Of a DNA stretch of 64,000 nucleotides, positions 1 through 12,600 are shown piece after piece. Numbering within the stretch: the stretch's first letter is position 1; each line of letters starts with the position of its first letter. The translations under genes were made by a program, and so were the position numbers. Origin of the DNA: Eopsaltria australis (lineage: Eukaryota > Chordata > Aves > Passeriformes > Petroicidae); contig JAVTVJ010000292.1 of NCBI GenBank assembly GCA_034509425.1, positions 1-64,000 of the forward strand, written 5' to 3'. The notes beneath the pieces were generated by a model. It was not told the DNA's origin and did no database searches. It was given only the letters and a program-made list of their open reading frames with translations.

Positions 1-552
1 GACATCATGAGCCCAGGTGGCCAAAAAGCAGCACTGTTGTGGCTTGTGTCAGCAATAGTGTGACCAGCAGGACCAGGGTAAGGATTGAGCACCTGGACTG
101 GGCACTGGAGGGTGTCCAGGGAAGGGAACTGAGCTATGGAAGCATCAGGAGCAGCTGAAGGAGCTGGGGAGGCTCAGCCTGGAGAAAAGGAGGCTCAGGC
201 GGGACCTTCTGGCTCTCCACAACTCCCTGACAGGAGGGTGTAGCTGAGGCAGGGGGTTCAGGCTCTGCTCCAAGGGAACAAACAACAGGACAAGAGGAAA
301 CAGCCTCAAGCTGTGCCAGGTGAGGGTTAGGTTGGATATTGGGGAAAAGTTCTTCATAAGAAGGGGTTGTCAAAGATTGGAACAGGCTGCCCAGTGCCAT
401 GCTGCAGTCATCATCTCTGGAAGTGTTCAGAAGATGTGTGGATGTGGCACTTGGGGACATGGTTTGTGGTGGCCTTGACAGTGCTCAGTTTAGGGTTGGA
501 CTTGATGACCTTAGAGAGCTTTTCCAACCTTATGGATTCTGTGATTCTAAGC
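1..552 (+). mobile_element. CR1 LINE fragment, long, running in from the left edge
   Basis: The sequence reads as the 3' part of a CR1 element: CCCAGGTGGCC, CAGCAATAGTGTGACCAGCA, GTTAGGTTGGATATTGGGG, GTGTGGATGTGGCACTTGGG, and the tail GATTCTGTGATTCTA. There appears to be an internal deletion near 80-110. It is truncated by the window start. Confidence 0.85.
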
Positions 553-1942
553 TAGTATATTTGGTAATCTGTTCTTTTGTCTCCTCAGGAGCAGGACAAA
601 TCTCAAAACTCTCTTATTTTCTCATTATTACAGTAGTGGCTTTGCCAGGAGTAAGTAACGGGATGGCTGCAGAAGAAGAAAATTTTGTTGTGGCCAGTTG
701 GAAGGACAGAAGCAGGATAAGAAATGCAATGTCATGAAAGTGGGGAGAGGGGTGAGAAGGCTTGAAGGGATGTGAAGCCAGTGGAGATGTGTGCCCATGC
801 AGAAGAGAGCAAAGCTGTAAATGAAGGCTTTACTAATTGCACTGTAATAAAGGCAGAGCATTGATGCCTTGGAAGCTGCTAATGCATGCAGTGAGGCAGA
901 GCATACAAAGTCAGCTTGATCCTCTAAACTTAGGGGTGTAAGTTCATACAATGAGTTGGCAGATGCTAAAAACATGAGCAAACGTGTTGTATGTCCTGGT
1001 TTCAAAATGTTCCTCCTTACCTGCAGCCTGGCTGCTCTCCCTTTTCCAGAGGGTGAGCGCTTTGTCCCAATCTGTGGCAAAGCCAGTGAAGTTCCCTGCT
1101 GCTGAAGGCTCTACTTTTTACTCAGTGTGAAGGTGGAAGCTGGTGAGCTCATATCTGTGTGTTTATAACATGTCAGTTGAGAGCCCTGGGGGATTTTCTA
1201 GTCTTTGAAGTCATGTGGGAAGTAGCAGATCTTGTCTGGAAAGAGCTTTCCACATCAGGAGACTTACCCAGACATATTACGCAGGCACGTGGGGTGGATG
1301 TTGGAAAACCCAGTGGGAAGGCATGTGCCTTGTCCTAAAGCAATGATCTTGGAGCTGCTTTGGGGAGTTGTGGTCCTGTGTCTGTAGAGAGCGGGGTGAT
1401 TTCACCCATCCTAACACAAAATGTGGCTTTCTTAGAGGTCTCTTCTTAAAAGAATTAAAAAGTAATTATGGGGCTGAATTCCTGCTTTTTGGGGTGTTGC
1501 TTCATCCACCAGGCATTTGCAGTTGTATTTCTGGATTGGAGTGACTCCTGCAGGGGTCAAAACCACACACAGACCTGGACCAGGCCTGCTTGCTTCCATT
1601 TGAAGAAGGAGGGGTTCATTGACCATTTCAGTTTGGACAGATTTCTGAAATTGTGCCACAAACCAAAACTTTGACAAAACTTGTTCCTATCATGGAAGGG
1701 CCTCCAGAGTAACTCAAGGAGATCAAAGGAGTTTTGAGTTCACAGGAAATGAGCTTTTCCTTTGAAAAGGGGGAACAAGGATGGCTTTGACTTCTTTACA
1801 CCAACCTCTCATTTGCAATGTCCTTTCCTTCGTCTGAAGGGCTCCCCTGAAAAATTGTGTGGCTGTGAGCAGTGTCTGTGTGCCATTTATTTACACTGGA
1901 TTATGGGTATCAACACAAACAGCAGCTGCCTTCCAGGGCTGC

Positions 1943-2074
1943 CTGGAATTCTTACAGTCCGGGTTGGATCTGGCTTGGAGCAACCTGGTCTAGTGGAAGG
2001 TATCCCTGCCCATGGCAGGGGGTGGAATAAGATGAGCTTTAAGGTCTCTTCCAGCCTAAACCATTCCATGATTT
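1943..2074 (+). mobile_element. CR1 3' tail
   Basis: Typical CR1 3' text (GGAGCAACCTGGTCTAGTGG, CCCATGGCAGGGGGTGGAAT) ends in CCATTCCATGATT. Confidence 0.85.
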
Positions 2075-3202
2075 AACACCACCTGGAAGCTGGTTTCTAC
2101 CTGTAGTGCTGCAGGTTTATCAGTGGAGGAGAGGTGGTGACATAGCTTTGGGTCTAAATGTTTTGGAAGCGTGGAGGATACAGTGCTGTTGTTTTTTACT
2201 TAGCTAACTGTGCTGCAAATAATTTCCTTTCAAGTCTTTCATTAAATAACTGTTCCTGTGTCTCCAACTGTATTGTAGTGAAATCAATCCTGGAATTGGG
2301 CTGATTCACCATTAGGGAAATATCTTCATGCAGCTCTGTTCAAATGGAAGTAACTTTGAGGAGCAATCTTGCTGAGTGGGTGGAAAGGTAGGAAGGAATC
2401 ATTATAAAAAATTTTGAATCATGGCAGGATGTCATCCTGGTGTTCTGAGCAGCCTTTAAATATTAATGTGACTGACAGTCTGGTCTTCATTCTTTTGCCA
2501 CTTCCCCTCCAATGCCGAGTGCTGTGCTGGTCCTCAAAGGCCATATTTGATGCCATATTTACTACTTACACCATCATTACCACCTATTAAAAGTGTAAGA
2601 TCTTAGTGTAATCCACGGTGCCAGCAGCTGGGCTCTGCTCCTCGGCTTGGCTGTGATAAAGAGCTTCTTAGAGGCATGGTTCACTTATCCATCACTGCTC
2701 TGAATTCCTGTTTGCAGGAGGCTTTCAGCTGAGGGAGGATGGTTAGTGTTTGCAGACTGTCAGGCGTGACCTTTCCATCCTTCTCCCTAGGGGGACCTGA
2801 TCCAGATGGGGAGCGGGGAAAGGATGGAGGCGTAGGAGCTCATAATCCTTAACATCTTATTTTGTGAGCCAGAAAATGTGTGGTGGAACTTGTGCTTAAT
2901 TTGCCTGAGGATAATGGAGTTGCTTGTCCCATCTGAGATGTGCTGAGCAAGGTATAAACTGGGCAGGGTTTGTGCTCTTGCTGGAGATTTCTTTCTGTTT
3001 CCATTTCTGAGGTTGTAGGTAGTTCTTGGTCATAAATTATTCAGTCTTGATTAAAATAATGACTTTGGTCTCCAGAGGAAAAAAATTCTTCTCTGACTTT
3101 GGTGGTATTGAGTGTGTTTTCCAAAGTGTTGCTGGCTTTTTACTCATAGAATTCCTGTGTCCTGCTCATCTTTCTTAGTGATCCAACTCTAGGAACACTA
3201 CA

Positions 3203-3318
3203 GCATCATGGAATCATTTAGGTGGGAAAAGCCCTGTGAGATCACTGAATCCAGCCATTCTCCCAGCACTGCCAAGCCCATCACTAAGATGTGTCCCCAA
3301 GTACCAGACCCATATGTT
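3203..3318 (-). mobile_element. CR1 3' fragment
   Basis: Reverse-complement CR1: it starts CATCATGGAATCATTTAGG and continues with CCAGCACTGCCAAG and GTCCCCAAGTACCA. This is the subfamily with the GTGGCACTTGGGGACA box. Confidence 0.75.
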
Positions 3319-4129
3319 TTACTACATGGAAGATGATAGCTTTAACTGGAAATAAAACATTTGGCTGGAATGTTCTGTGTCCACTTCTCTTGCTGTAGCA
3401 GAGATTGACCAAATAGACAGACCAAAACTTTGCATGCTTCACTTTTATCTTCCCAAACTTTTATCAGAAAGACCTGTGTGAGTAAATCCACCAACTACTA
3501 GAAGTCATTCTCACGTTTGGTTTGAATTCAGCAGTAAAACTCCGTAGTTTCACTGTTCTTTTTCATGTTGTTTGTTTTGAAGCCAGTCTCTCCTCCCAGG
3601 ACAGCCTGGGGTGGGGTCCAGTCAAAGTGATTTTCTGGTATCTGATAGAGCCTCATCACTGCTTCTGCCAACTGGTTTCACAGGGCAAACACAACCCTGC
3701 TGTCTCTGTGCCAAGCATGGCAGCTGAGAGTATGTGGGGATGTCTGTGATGAAAAACCAGTTCAACCAGTTCATCGGTAACGGATGCTTCCTGCATATCC
3801 ATGTTCAGTTCTGAGTATTAAACGTGGAATTAATTTGAGGGACAAGTAAAGCTTGGTCATGCTAAATAATTTCTTGTACATGAACATCTCCAGCTCTTTT
3901 GTCTAGGCCAGAGGTGCTGAATCGCAAATGGTGTTTCACACGTTGCTTGGGAGCACGTTGGGAGCTTGTCACTTTGGTTTATGGCCAAACTGGTGGTGTG
4001 GCTGGGACATGGAGGTTGTCAGGTGACCCAGTTGTCAATTCCTGGGTATTGTCAGAGCTCCTGGATATGCTGCAGACATGCTGTGTGACATTTTCTTCAG
4101 GGATCCACAACTGTCCCAAGTGACAAGGA

Positions 4130-4441
4130 GAATTCCAGTTCCTAAAGGGGTCCTATGGGAAGGCTGAGGAGGGACTTGTTGCAAGAACAAGAAGTGATAG
4201 GACAAGGGGACTTTAAGCTGAAAGGATGTGTTTAGGTTGGATATTACGGAGAAATTGTTCCCTGTGAGGGCGGTGAGGCCCTGGCACAGGCCCTGGAAGT
4301 GTCCAAGACCTGGCTGGACAGGGCTTGGAGCAACCTGGTCTAGTGGAAGGTATCCCTGTCCATGGCAGGGGGTGGAATGAAATGAGATGGTCTTTAAGGT
4401 CCCTTCCATCCAAACCATTCGGGGATTTCTTTGATTCTATA
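4130..4441 (+). mobile_element. CR1 3' fragment
   Basis: It contains GTTTAGGTTGGATATTACGG, GTGAGGCCCTGGCACAGG and CCATGGCAGGGGGTGGAATG, with a TTTGATTCTAT tail. Confidence 0.85.
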
Positions 4442-4731
4442 AATACCCAAAAACTGGAATTTCTAACAGGTAGTTCCCTGCATTTTCCAGATCCAGCATG
4501 AGTGACTTCTGCCTTCTATCCAGGTGCCTTAGGTCAAATGAAGTCTCCAGAAATAGAAGTGTTCCACAGCAGGACGCCAGGGAAAGCATAGTCAGATTTC
4601 AGAAGGGCTCATGCTTCTGTTCTGTGTGGATGGATAATAATCCTTGTCTTTTATTTTTGGATAACTGGAAGTAGGTAGCTTAGCTTCATCCTCTGGTGGA
4701 CCAGAGGATCATCACTGAATGGGCCAGTGCC

Positions 4732-4791
4732 AGGTTAATGGTTGGACTCGATCATCTTGGAGGTCTTTTCCAACTTTAATGATTTCATGGC
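4732..4791 (+). mobile_element. CR1 3' terminal remnant
   Basis: GGTTGGACTCGATCATCTTG and GGTCTTTTCCAACTTTAATG form the last 60 nt of a CR1. Confidence 0.7.
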
Positions 4792-5519
4792 AAAATGAAC
4801 AGAAGGAGCTCTTGCTAAGCCCTCTACAGAGGTATTGCTGCAGGAGAACCGAGCCAGTTTCCTGAGTAAAGTAACTTCTGAGTCCTCATTTACATGGTTG
4901 TGTTTTTAGGTGTCCTTCCACAGGACTCTTGGTTGAGTGGTCTCATTGAGCCACTTCTGTGATTGCTTTGGAGGCATCAGAAGTAGGACACAAACCTTGT
5001 TGGTGAAATTATACAGGAATTGTTCTATTCACATCTGGAAAATCTGAATGCAGCAGTGTTCCTGTAGGGCTACAGTCCAGTACCTTTATATCCTGGGATG
5101 TGGGGGGTAGTTCCAGGTGTGTTCATTCTAATTCTTGCTTGAGAACTGCACCCCAAGAGTGCCTGATACCATCTCCTGATGCAACACTTGTGCAGACAAG
5201 ACATCCTGCAACCTTTCCCTTTATCATGCTGATTTCTTGGGAAGTGGGGGGAAGCTCAACTACCACGCTGGTACCTCTGGACTGTGCTTGTGGGGCAGGA
5301 CCTCCTGGGTCCTTGCAGCTCCTGCCAGTCTCCTTTGGTCTTGTTCCTGAGCACAGAAGAACCATGTGGCTTAGAAGGGTTGAGAAGCATCTGTGTTTTG
5401 TCCCCTTTTGACTGAGTTACCAGCTTTTTGAAAATAGTTAATTGTGCTTTGGCTTCCCATTTTGGTCATCTCTATAGGAGAGCAGTTTGAATTAGCAAAT
5501 ATATCTGAGGTCGCTTTGA

Positions 5520-5571
5520 AGTTGGACTTCAGTGATCCTTGTGGGTCCCTTCCAACTTAGATTATTCAGGA
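5520..5571 (+). mobile_element. CR1 3' terminal remnant
   Basis: GTTGGACTTCAGTGATCCTT followed by GTGGGTCCCTTCCAACTTAG is a short CR1 end. Confidence 0.65.
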
Positions 5572-5850
5572 TAATCTAGATCAACTTTAAAAGAGGTAGA
5601 AGCAAGGAGAATTTTATTTGAGTACTACAAAATTTTCTTCTCTTGGCACCTTTCATTGGCCCCTTTGTATTTTTTTTGTCTGACTTTGGTGTAGTACTTG
5701 ATAAAGGTATGAAGTGAGGAAAAACCAAACCTACACTTCACAGGGGCTTTAAAGGTGTGACGTGGTTTCCTCACAGTGTCCATCTGACATACTGGTATAG
5801 TTAGAATGGCTTTGATTACTGCATGTGGTGTCAGTCCTGATAACTCCAGT

Positions 5851-6000
5851 GGAATCATGGAATTACAGACTGGCTTGGATTGGAAGGGACCTTAAAGCTC
5901 AGCAGGATCCACCCACAGCCATGGGCAGGTACACTTCCCACTAGACAGGTTACTCCAAGCCCCATCCAACCTGGCCTGAGACACTTCCAAGGATGAGACA
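5851..6000 (-). mobile_element. CR1 3' fragment near the leader exon
   Basis: It reads GGAATCATGGAATTACAGAC, TTGGATTGGAAGGGACCTTA and CCCCATCCAACCTGG in inverse orientation. It ends about 200 nt before the leader exon. Confidence 0.8.
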
Positions 6001-6207
6001 AGTAGCAACAGTAGATGGGCAGCACTTTCATTTCTTCATGGCATCAGGGCTTTTTATCAGAAAGTTATTAAGAAAACGATAAAGTTTTCATATAGCTGTT
6101 AAATTCTTTGAGGCCAGGAAAGTTCTGGACATTCGCCCTGTCGTGCCTTTCTCACCTGGTATTTTAAAATAATGATTTTTATTTCATGTATCTCTTCTTT
6201 TCCCCAG

Positions 6208-6623
6208 GTAAGGAACCAAAAGCAACCTGCCTTTATTGAATTCTCAAGAACACAGTCGACCCTTTGGTACATTATCAAGATGCATTAGGAAACTGGATCT
6301 GGTGCCAAAAGAACTCCATGAGTTTCCATGACTCTCTTGAACTCCAGCGCAGATACTTTCGGATATAAATTTCTGTTCTAAGGAGAAGAGTGTGTACTCC
6401 AACTCCTTTCTGCCAGCTTGCTGGCAGAGGTATTTCACTAAGATCATGGACCATCCTAATAGGGATAAGGATGAAAGGCAGCGGACGACGAAAGGAATGC
6501 CGGGAAGGAGTGGGCACGGCTCTCGGCCGAGCTCATCGGCGTCTTCTGGTGTTCTTATGGTGGGACCCAACTTCAGAGTGGGCAAGAAGATTGGGTGTGG
6601 GAACTTTGGAGAACTCAGACTAG
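6208..6623 (+). CDS. CSNK1G1: CSNK1G1 coding exon 1 with 5' leader (ATG at 6446)
   Basis: The coding part, 6446-6623, encodes residues 1-59 plus the first base of Gly60. This is the variable N-terminus followed by the start of the kinase fold ([22 protein letters not shown]). The exon probably begins at 6208 after a pyrimidine-rich AG and ends at the donor GTAAGA at 6624. An in-frame TGA at 6338-6340 and no other in-frame ATG before 6446 fix the start. The leader holds three short upstream ORFs in other frames: 6280-6288, 6318-6368 and 6328-6381. The coding boundary is certain. The leader boundary at 6208 is inferred from the acceptor alone. Confidence 0.95.
6280..6381 (+). promoter_or_regulatory. 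Cluster of three upstream ORFs in the CSNK1G1 leader
   Basis: The leader contains ATG-CAT-TAG at 6280-6288 (minimal, two codons), a 16-codon uORF at 6318-6368 and an overlapping 17-codon uORF at 6328-6381. All end before the main ATG at 6446, leaving at least 64 nt for reinitiation. They are direct readings. An effect on translation of the kinase is inferred from general knowledge of uORFs. Confidence 0.6.
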
Positions 6624-9600
6624 GTAAGAAGCAAGCATTTTAGTGGCCTGCATTATGCAAATTAGCATTTCACCACTGGAATATAAATATGTAAAAACTT
6701 ACCCTGGCTTGAGAAACGTGTGCGCTGTCTAGTTTCCCAAGCGTTGAGCTGCCTTACCTGAAGCTTCCGACTCAGAAGATGTAACTCTTAGCATGATTTT
6801 GATTTACATAAAGTCAAAGGGAATACACTGGAGAGGCCAAAGATGCAAATTTTGAACAATCCCAACAAATGATGACTGTTCACAGCGCTGAATGTCTTGC
6901 CTAAGGTGAAAAAAAATTCTTAACTGTGAATTGCTAAATCTTGCTCTCAATTTTTTGTCTATAAGCTAGAACGCCCATTTAAAGGGATGGGTGAGACTCT
7001 TTCCCAGCGCTCAGACTCAATTCCATGTCCTTCTGTAACCTCACTGCCCTAATTTCAGCCCCATCACTCTCTCCCTGCCCTGTCTGTGTGTTGGACTTGC
7101 TGGCGAGGAGCAGGATGTGCCGAGTGGCCATCTGGCTTCCTCAGCCAGCCCGGCAGTCCCACATTTGTTCATGGTCTGTTGGTTTCCTAACCACGTCTTG
7201 CAGCTGGTTGCCCAAACAGATGGTTCCACTGATGCATTGTTTGTTTAGGACTACTTAGGAGACCAATGCAGAGCAGCACACTGGGCTCTGAAGTCATCCT
7301 AAAAAAACAATGGTTGTGTTTTAAATGAGGTGGGGAAGCAGCCGGTGTTGCTTCACATAACTCAAGGGTCTTAACACTACTGATAGCGTCTTTGTAGATT
7401 CCTGCTCAGAATCTGTGATCTTAAATGAATCCGTGGAATTTCCCACTCTGAGGTTGGGTTATTGCATCAATACATGTGCTGCTGTTCCCTGGTGTGAAGA
7501 TCAACCAGCTCACTTCTGGTGTGTCTTAGTAAATGGGTATGTTGGTTTCAGCATTGCATCAGAGAAGTTTTATTGATTCACCCGAGCAGAGATAACACTC
7601 CTAAGGTGGAGAGAAACCAAGGGCAAGGGTGGAAACTCCCACCTTCCTGCACATGAGTATAATTGGCAGCTAAAGATAAATTTGCATCCTTACAGTGACA
7701 TAACATGAATTGCTCTGTTGGATTCTCAAAGCCCCCCCCCCCAACAGCACGATCTCAGGATCCCCAGGGAGATGTTGAATTGCTTTGTAATCCAAGCTCT
7801 GCTCTGAGGTTTAGCAGCTGTTGTGGATCCCTCTGGGTATATGGCTCTTGAGTTTATTCAGCTGGTGCCCAAATCACAGAATCAAAGACTGGTTTGGGTT
7901 GAAAGGCACCTTAAAGCTCACCCCCTCCCACCCCTGCCATGGACAGGGACACTGTCCACTATCCCAGATTGCTTCAAGCCCCATCCAGCCTGGCCTTGGA
8001 CATTTTCAGGGATGGGGCAGCCACAGCTGTTCTGAGCACCCTGTGCCGGGGCCTCACCACCCTCACAGGGAACAATTTCTCTCCAATATCCCATTTAACC
8101 CTGCCCTCTGGCAGTCAGAAACCATTCCCCCTTGTCCTGTCCTGTCACTCCAGGCACTTGTCCCAAGTCCCTCTCCAGCCCTCCTGGAGCCCCTTTAGGC
8201 ACTGGAAGAGGCTCTGAAGTTTCCCTGGAGCCTCCTCGAGAAGAACACCCCCAGCTCTCCCAGCCTGGCTCCAGAGCAGAGGGGCTTCAGCCCTTGGAGC
8301 ATCTCTGTGGCCTCCTCTGGACTTGCTCCAGCAGCTCCACATCCTTCTGATGTTGGACCCTGGGCTGGAGGCATCTCTGCAGGTGGAGTCTCACCTGAGA
8401 GGGGCAGAATTCCCCCCTCCCCTGCTGCCCACACTGCAGGGAGGCAGCTCCTGTTTCCATGATTCTTTTTCACATTTCTCAACATTTTAGCGGTATTGGG
8501 TTTGTGACTCATGTATAGTTTCACGGCATGGACTTTACAGAAGAGATTTCACTTGTGAAAAAGTCAATTTACAGAGAAATTCATTTTTAAATATGGAAAT
8601 GCAACACCTGCTAATTGAGTGGCTCTATTTTTTTAATAATACATGTATCATTAACGCTAGCTTACTAAAAATTAAGGCAACGAGCCACACATTCTGATAA
8701 CAACAATTTGTTGTAAACTTCTTACAGAAGCTGTATTACTCTTTTTTTTCATTTATCTTTCTTTTCACCAGTCACTATCACTTTAAGAGCTCCCGTTTGC
8801 TCAAATAGCAGCTATTTCTCTTGCACAGCCCATGGTAATTATCGCTGGGGGGAAGGCAAAGCAGAAGCTGAAATCCGAGCGCACAAGTCTCTGATAACAG
8901 TTTTGTCCTGTGAAGATGAATGAAGTGCCCTCTCCTTTTTGCCTGTTTTTGACGTGGTTTCAGAGCAGTTAAGCACCGATATCACAGGCAGAACAAAGTC
9001 ACGCACTGATAAGCAAAGGGAAAATAGGCTTTTCCAATCCCCTGAAGAATTTCTCTTTTTCAAGGTGTTGTGTTTTCGGTTTAAGCTGCTCTTGTATCAA
9101 GGACTGATTGTTCAGGAAGGAGATGGCACTTACCTAACGAAGCTGTTTGCTGTATATATCCAGCTCACTGCTCAGGGTTGATCTTTCGTGCTGCACAAGT
9201 GTTGGTGGAGGGTCTGTAGGGCATCATTCCCTGGGTGGAGGTGCATCTCCAAGGCTGTGATGGAAGTCATGGGATCCATAGGGAATGGAGTTCTCATGCC
9301 TCCCTCCTTGGGGTTTTATTTTGCTCTTCAAAGCATCCAGTTTCCTCAGGGATTTGGGCCGGAGCTTCCGTGCCTCAGTGTCCTCAAACTGAGCACTTCC
9401 ACCATGTCCTGAGCTGATCCCGCAGTGAGGGCAGCAGGGGAGTGGAGGATTCTGTCCCTCTGCCCCACTCAGACCCCGCCTGCAGAGCTCCCTCCAGCTC
9501 AGGAGTCCCCAACATCAGAAGGATGTGGAACTGCTGGAAGAAGCCCAGAGGAGGCCATGGAGATGCTTTGAGGGCAGGAGCCCCTCTGCTCTGGAGCCAG

Positions 9601-12600
9601 GCTGGGAGAGCTGCAGGTGTTCACCTGAAGAAGAGAAGGCTCCAGGGAGACCTCAGAGCCCCTTCCAGTGCCTAAAGGGGCTCCAGGAGAGCTGGAGAGG
9701 GACTTGGGACAAGGATCTGGAGCATCAGGACAAGGGGGAATGGCTTCCCATTGCCAGAATGAAATATTGGGAAGAAATACTTTCCTGTGAGGGTGGTGAG
9801 GCCCTGGCACAGGCTGCCCAGAGCAGCTGTGGCTGCCCCTGGATCCCTGGAAGTGTCCAAGGCCAGGCTGGACGGGGCTTGGAGTAACCTGGGATAGTGG
9901 GAGGTGTCCCTGCCCATGGCAGGGGGTGCAATGAGATGGGCTTTAAGGGCCCTTCCAACCCAAACCATTCTAGGATTTGGGTAGGAGAAATGTCCTTATC
10001 CGAGGAGGGGAAGAGGCAGTTTCAGGGAGCAAGATGCAGCTGGAGCTGCCGATGGGGCTCATTTGCTGATAGCGAATGCGGAGCAGATAATCCAAGTGTG
10101 TTTAGGTTTTCTTCCCTCAATGTCCTCACATCTTCTCCTCCACAGCTGTTGGCTGGAGCCCCAGTCTGTCTCAGAGGGTGGAGGGGTTTATCTGCCTCCT
10201 GCTTTTCAAGGGATTTGGCCTGTGAGCTCTTTCAGTGCTTTCTGGTGTCGGAGGATTCCTGATGAAACTTCAAAATCTTCTTTTTACCCTTAGTTTCCAG
10301 TCTGGGCATAATATTATGTCTTTTCCTAAAAGACTGAAACAAGTACATGGAAATCCCCCTGTGTGTCAGGGGTTAATGCTTGGACTCAGCTTTCAGCTCT
10401 GCTGGCAGAAAACACCCCCTCTGAGGATATTTAAACTCACATTTAAATCCCTATTGTGTTAAAGAGCATCACCAGGTACCAAAAAAGGTTGGAGCTATGA
10501 TGTCTTCTATTCCTGAGGGATGTTAAAGGAATCTGCTTGGTGCAGACTGGACCTGGGAACACCCAATCACAGATTTCGAGGCCAGAAGTACCCTGAGTGA
10601 TACAGCAGGGAAAGCATCAAAAGAAGTTAAGTGCAGAAAACATGAAGCTGTTATACAGTAAACTAAATTCCCCCTGATATTTCAGGATTTCAAGTTGACT
10701 GTGTGTCTTCTCCCATGTTCATAATGTCTTTAATTTTACTGAGTCTCCCCATGCTGTTGTACCCATGTGCTGAGGAGGACATGGCATGTTTTTTAATGCT
10801 GCCATGTGGATGTGGAAGAGCTGTTCCAGCTCCTGCCTGCTCTGAATGATGTCACTCCCTGTCCTGGGCTTTCTCAAGAGCTGGGCTGTCCAAGCATCAA
10901 TATCCATTACAGGAATTGGAAAATAAATGAGTAAGAGAGCTGAGCAAAGCTGATGCTACAAATAAGCCCTGATAACTTCCATCCTGGGTAGCACCTGAAT
11001 TTTGGAGTTGCTCAGTAAAAGCGTGACTTGTGCTGTGACCCTGATGAGCAAAGGTCAACGCTTCCCTGAACAAATCCACAGGAAGCTTTTGTGGTGGGGG
11101 CTTCCTTCCTCCAAGGGGACAGTGGGACTGGAGGAGGTCAGGACGGTGGGACAGAGGGGGTCCAGGGACTGCCCAAGCATCCTTCCCGGTGGTATCTCTT
11201 CCAGGAGAGTTTGCTGTCAGGCATGAGCCGTGTGGAGGTGGAGGGGGAGTGATTGCTCAGATTCCCTGGCAGAGGACAGTGACTGATACAGTAACCGGCA
11301 GTGTCAGAACACAGGGAGAGATGCTCGGTGACACGGAGCTGTGCATCACTGCCTCGGATCACTGGAGAGGCCCAGGGCTTGCTTCAAACACCAGACAGGC
11401 TCCTGGAGGGAAATTCCCCTCCAGCTGTAGCACACATGGGTTCCAGCTCCGGTTCGGTGCACTGGGAGCTGGATTTGAACTCGAGTAGTTGTGCTCATCT
11501 GATGCTCCTGCCTTTCGTGCTTCCCAGAGCATGATCAGCCTGCTGAAACTCCCTGTACATCCCAGGATGCAGTTGTTCAGTGTCCAGCAGATCCCAGACA
11601 TTTCCAAAAGCAATGACACTCTGACTCTTCATTTTTTTGTTTCCCAGACTTTTTTGGCATTGTGAATAATGAAACCTCCTTTAACACGTGCGTGGAGTGA
11701 AAGTGCTGTCATAAAATACAATTACTTTGTGCTGAGTGGAAGCTGTTATTTGCCTGCCCTGCTGAACTGCTGCAAACTGTTCATTATTTTGATTATTTTC
11801 AGGCTTATGCTTTGTTAAAGGCAGGAACTTCAGGGGGAATTGGGAAAACAGCCCTTTGGCACCACCAGTGTCACAATTTTTCATTGTGCCTCACTCTGCA
11901 TATGTTGAATGTGGAACTAAAAGACTTTTTCTTCTCCCTTTGCAGGTAAAAATCTCTACACCAATGAATATGTAGCGATCAAACTGGTAAGTAGAAGCTT
12001 CAGGTGTCTTTAAATGACTTGTACTTCATGTTAAAAGTTCGAACCAAAAGGAAGTTTTTCAATTTGGGCTCAGTGCAGCTGTCATCCTCAGCTGGGAATG
12101 ACTTACTAAAACCAACATCAATTCTTAAAAGTACTAAAAGCAGGAAAAGAACCCATCCTTCCAGCTGCTGAAGGTTTTTGGTACCTAAAGGGTCTGTAGG
12201 TGTCTTAGAGCAGTGAGAGCCTTGTTCCTCTGCCCATGTCCCAGTGAAGGGCACTGGTAGTGGGTTTGCCACCTCCTGCCGCTCCATGGCTCGAGCCTTT
12301 CCATTCAGGATTCCGTGAATTCTCCAGCTGTCAGAATATTTGGTTAGGAGAATGGCACTGTGCAGCCTGGTGGTCCATGTTTTTGGAGTCCAGAGACAGG
12401 AAAGAGGGTGTTCCTTTGGTTAAAATTCCCTGGGGGAGCAGAGCACAGCTCGGTCTGGTGTGATGCTGAGAGATTGCAGATGGAACAGGCAAAACATGAT
12501 CCAGTTTGGTGAAGGTCAGTCTTTCCTATGGCTGCCTTGGGTTGCAGAGAAGATACAATCTCATCATCTGTGGAATCTGGGGGATGGGAAACTCCCTAAC

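Larger units (their letters stand above)
1..6207 (+). other. Sequence upstream of the start-codon exon (probable 5' intron of CSNK1G1)
   Basis: I see no coding exon here. The region ends in a pyrimidine-rich acceptor (TTCTTTTCCCCAG, to 6207), so it is most likely the last 5'-UTR intron, with the promoter and first exon left of the window. Seven CR1 fragments occupy roughly 1.5 kb of it and are listed separately. The rest is ordinary AT-leaning intronic sequence with no CpG island or convincing promoter. Confidence 0.7.
6624..11945 (+). other. CSNK1G1 intron 1
   Basis: This 5.3-kb intron contains two long CR1 copies (7873-8446 minus, 9440-9978 plus), a C-run near 7733, and a repeat-free AT-rich block at about 8450-8860. 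I see no coding exon in it. Confidence 0.9.
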
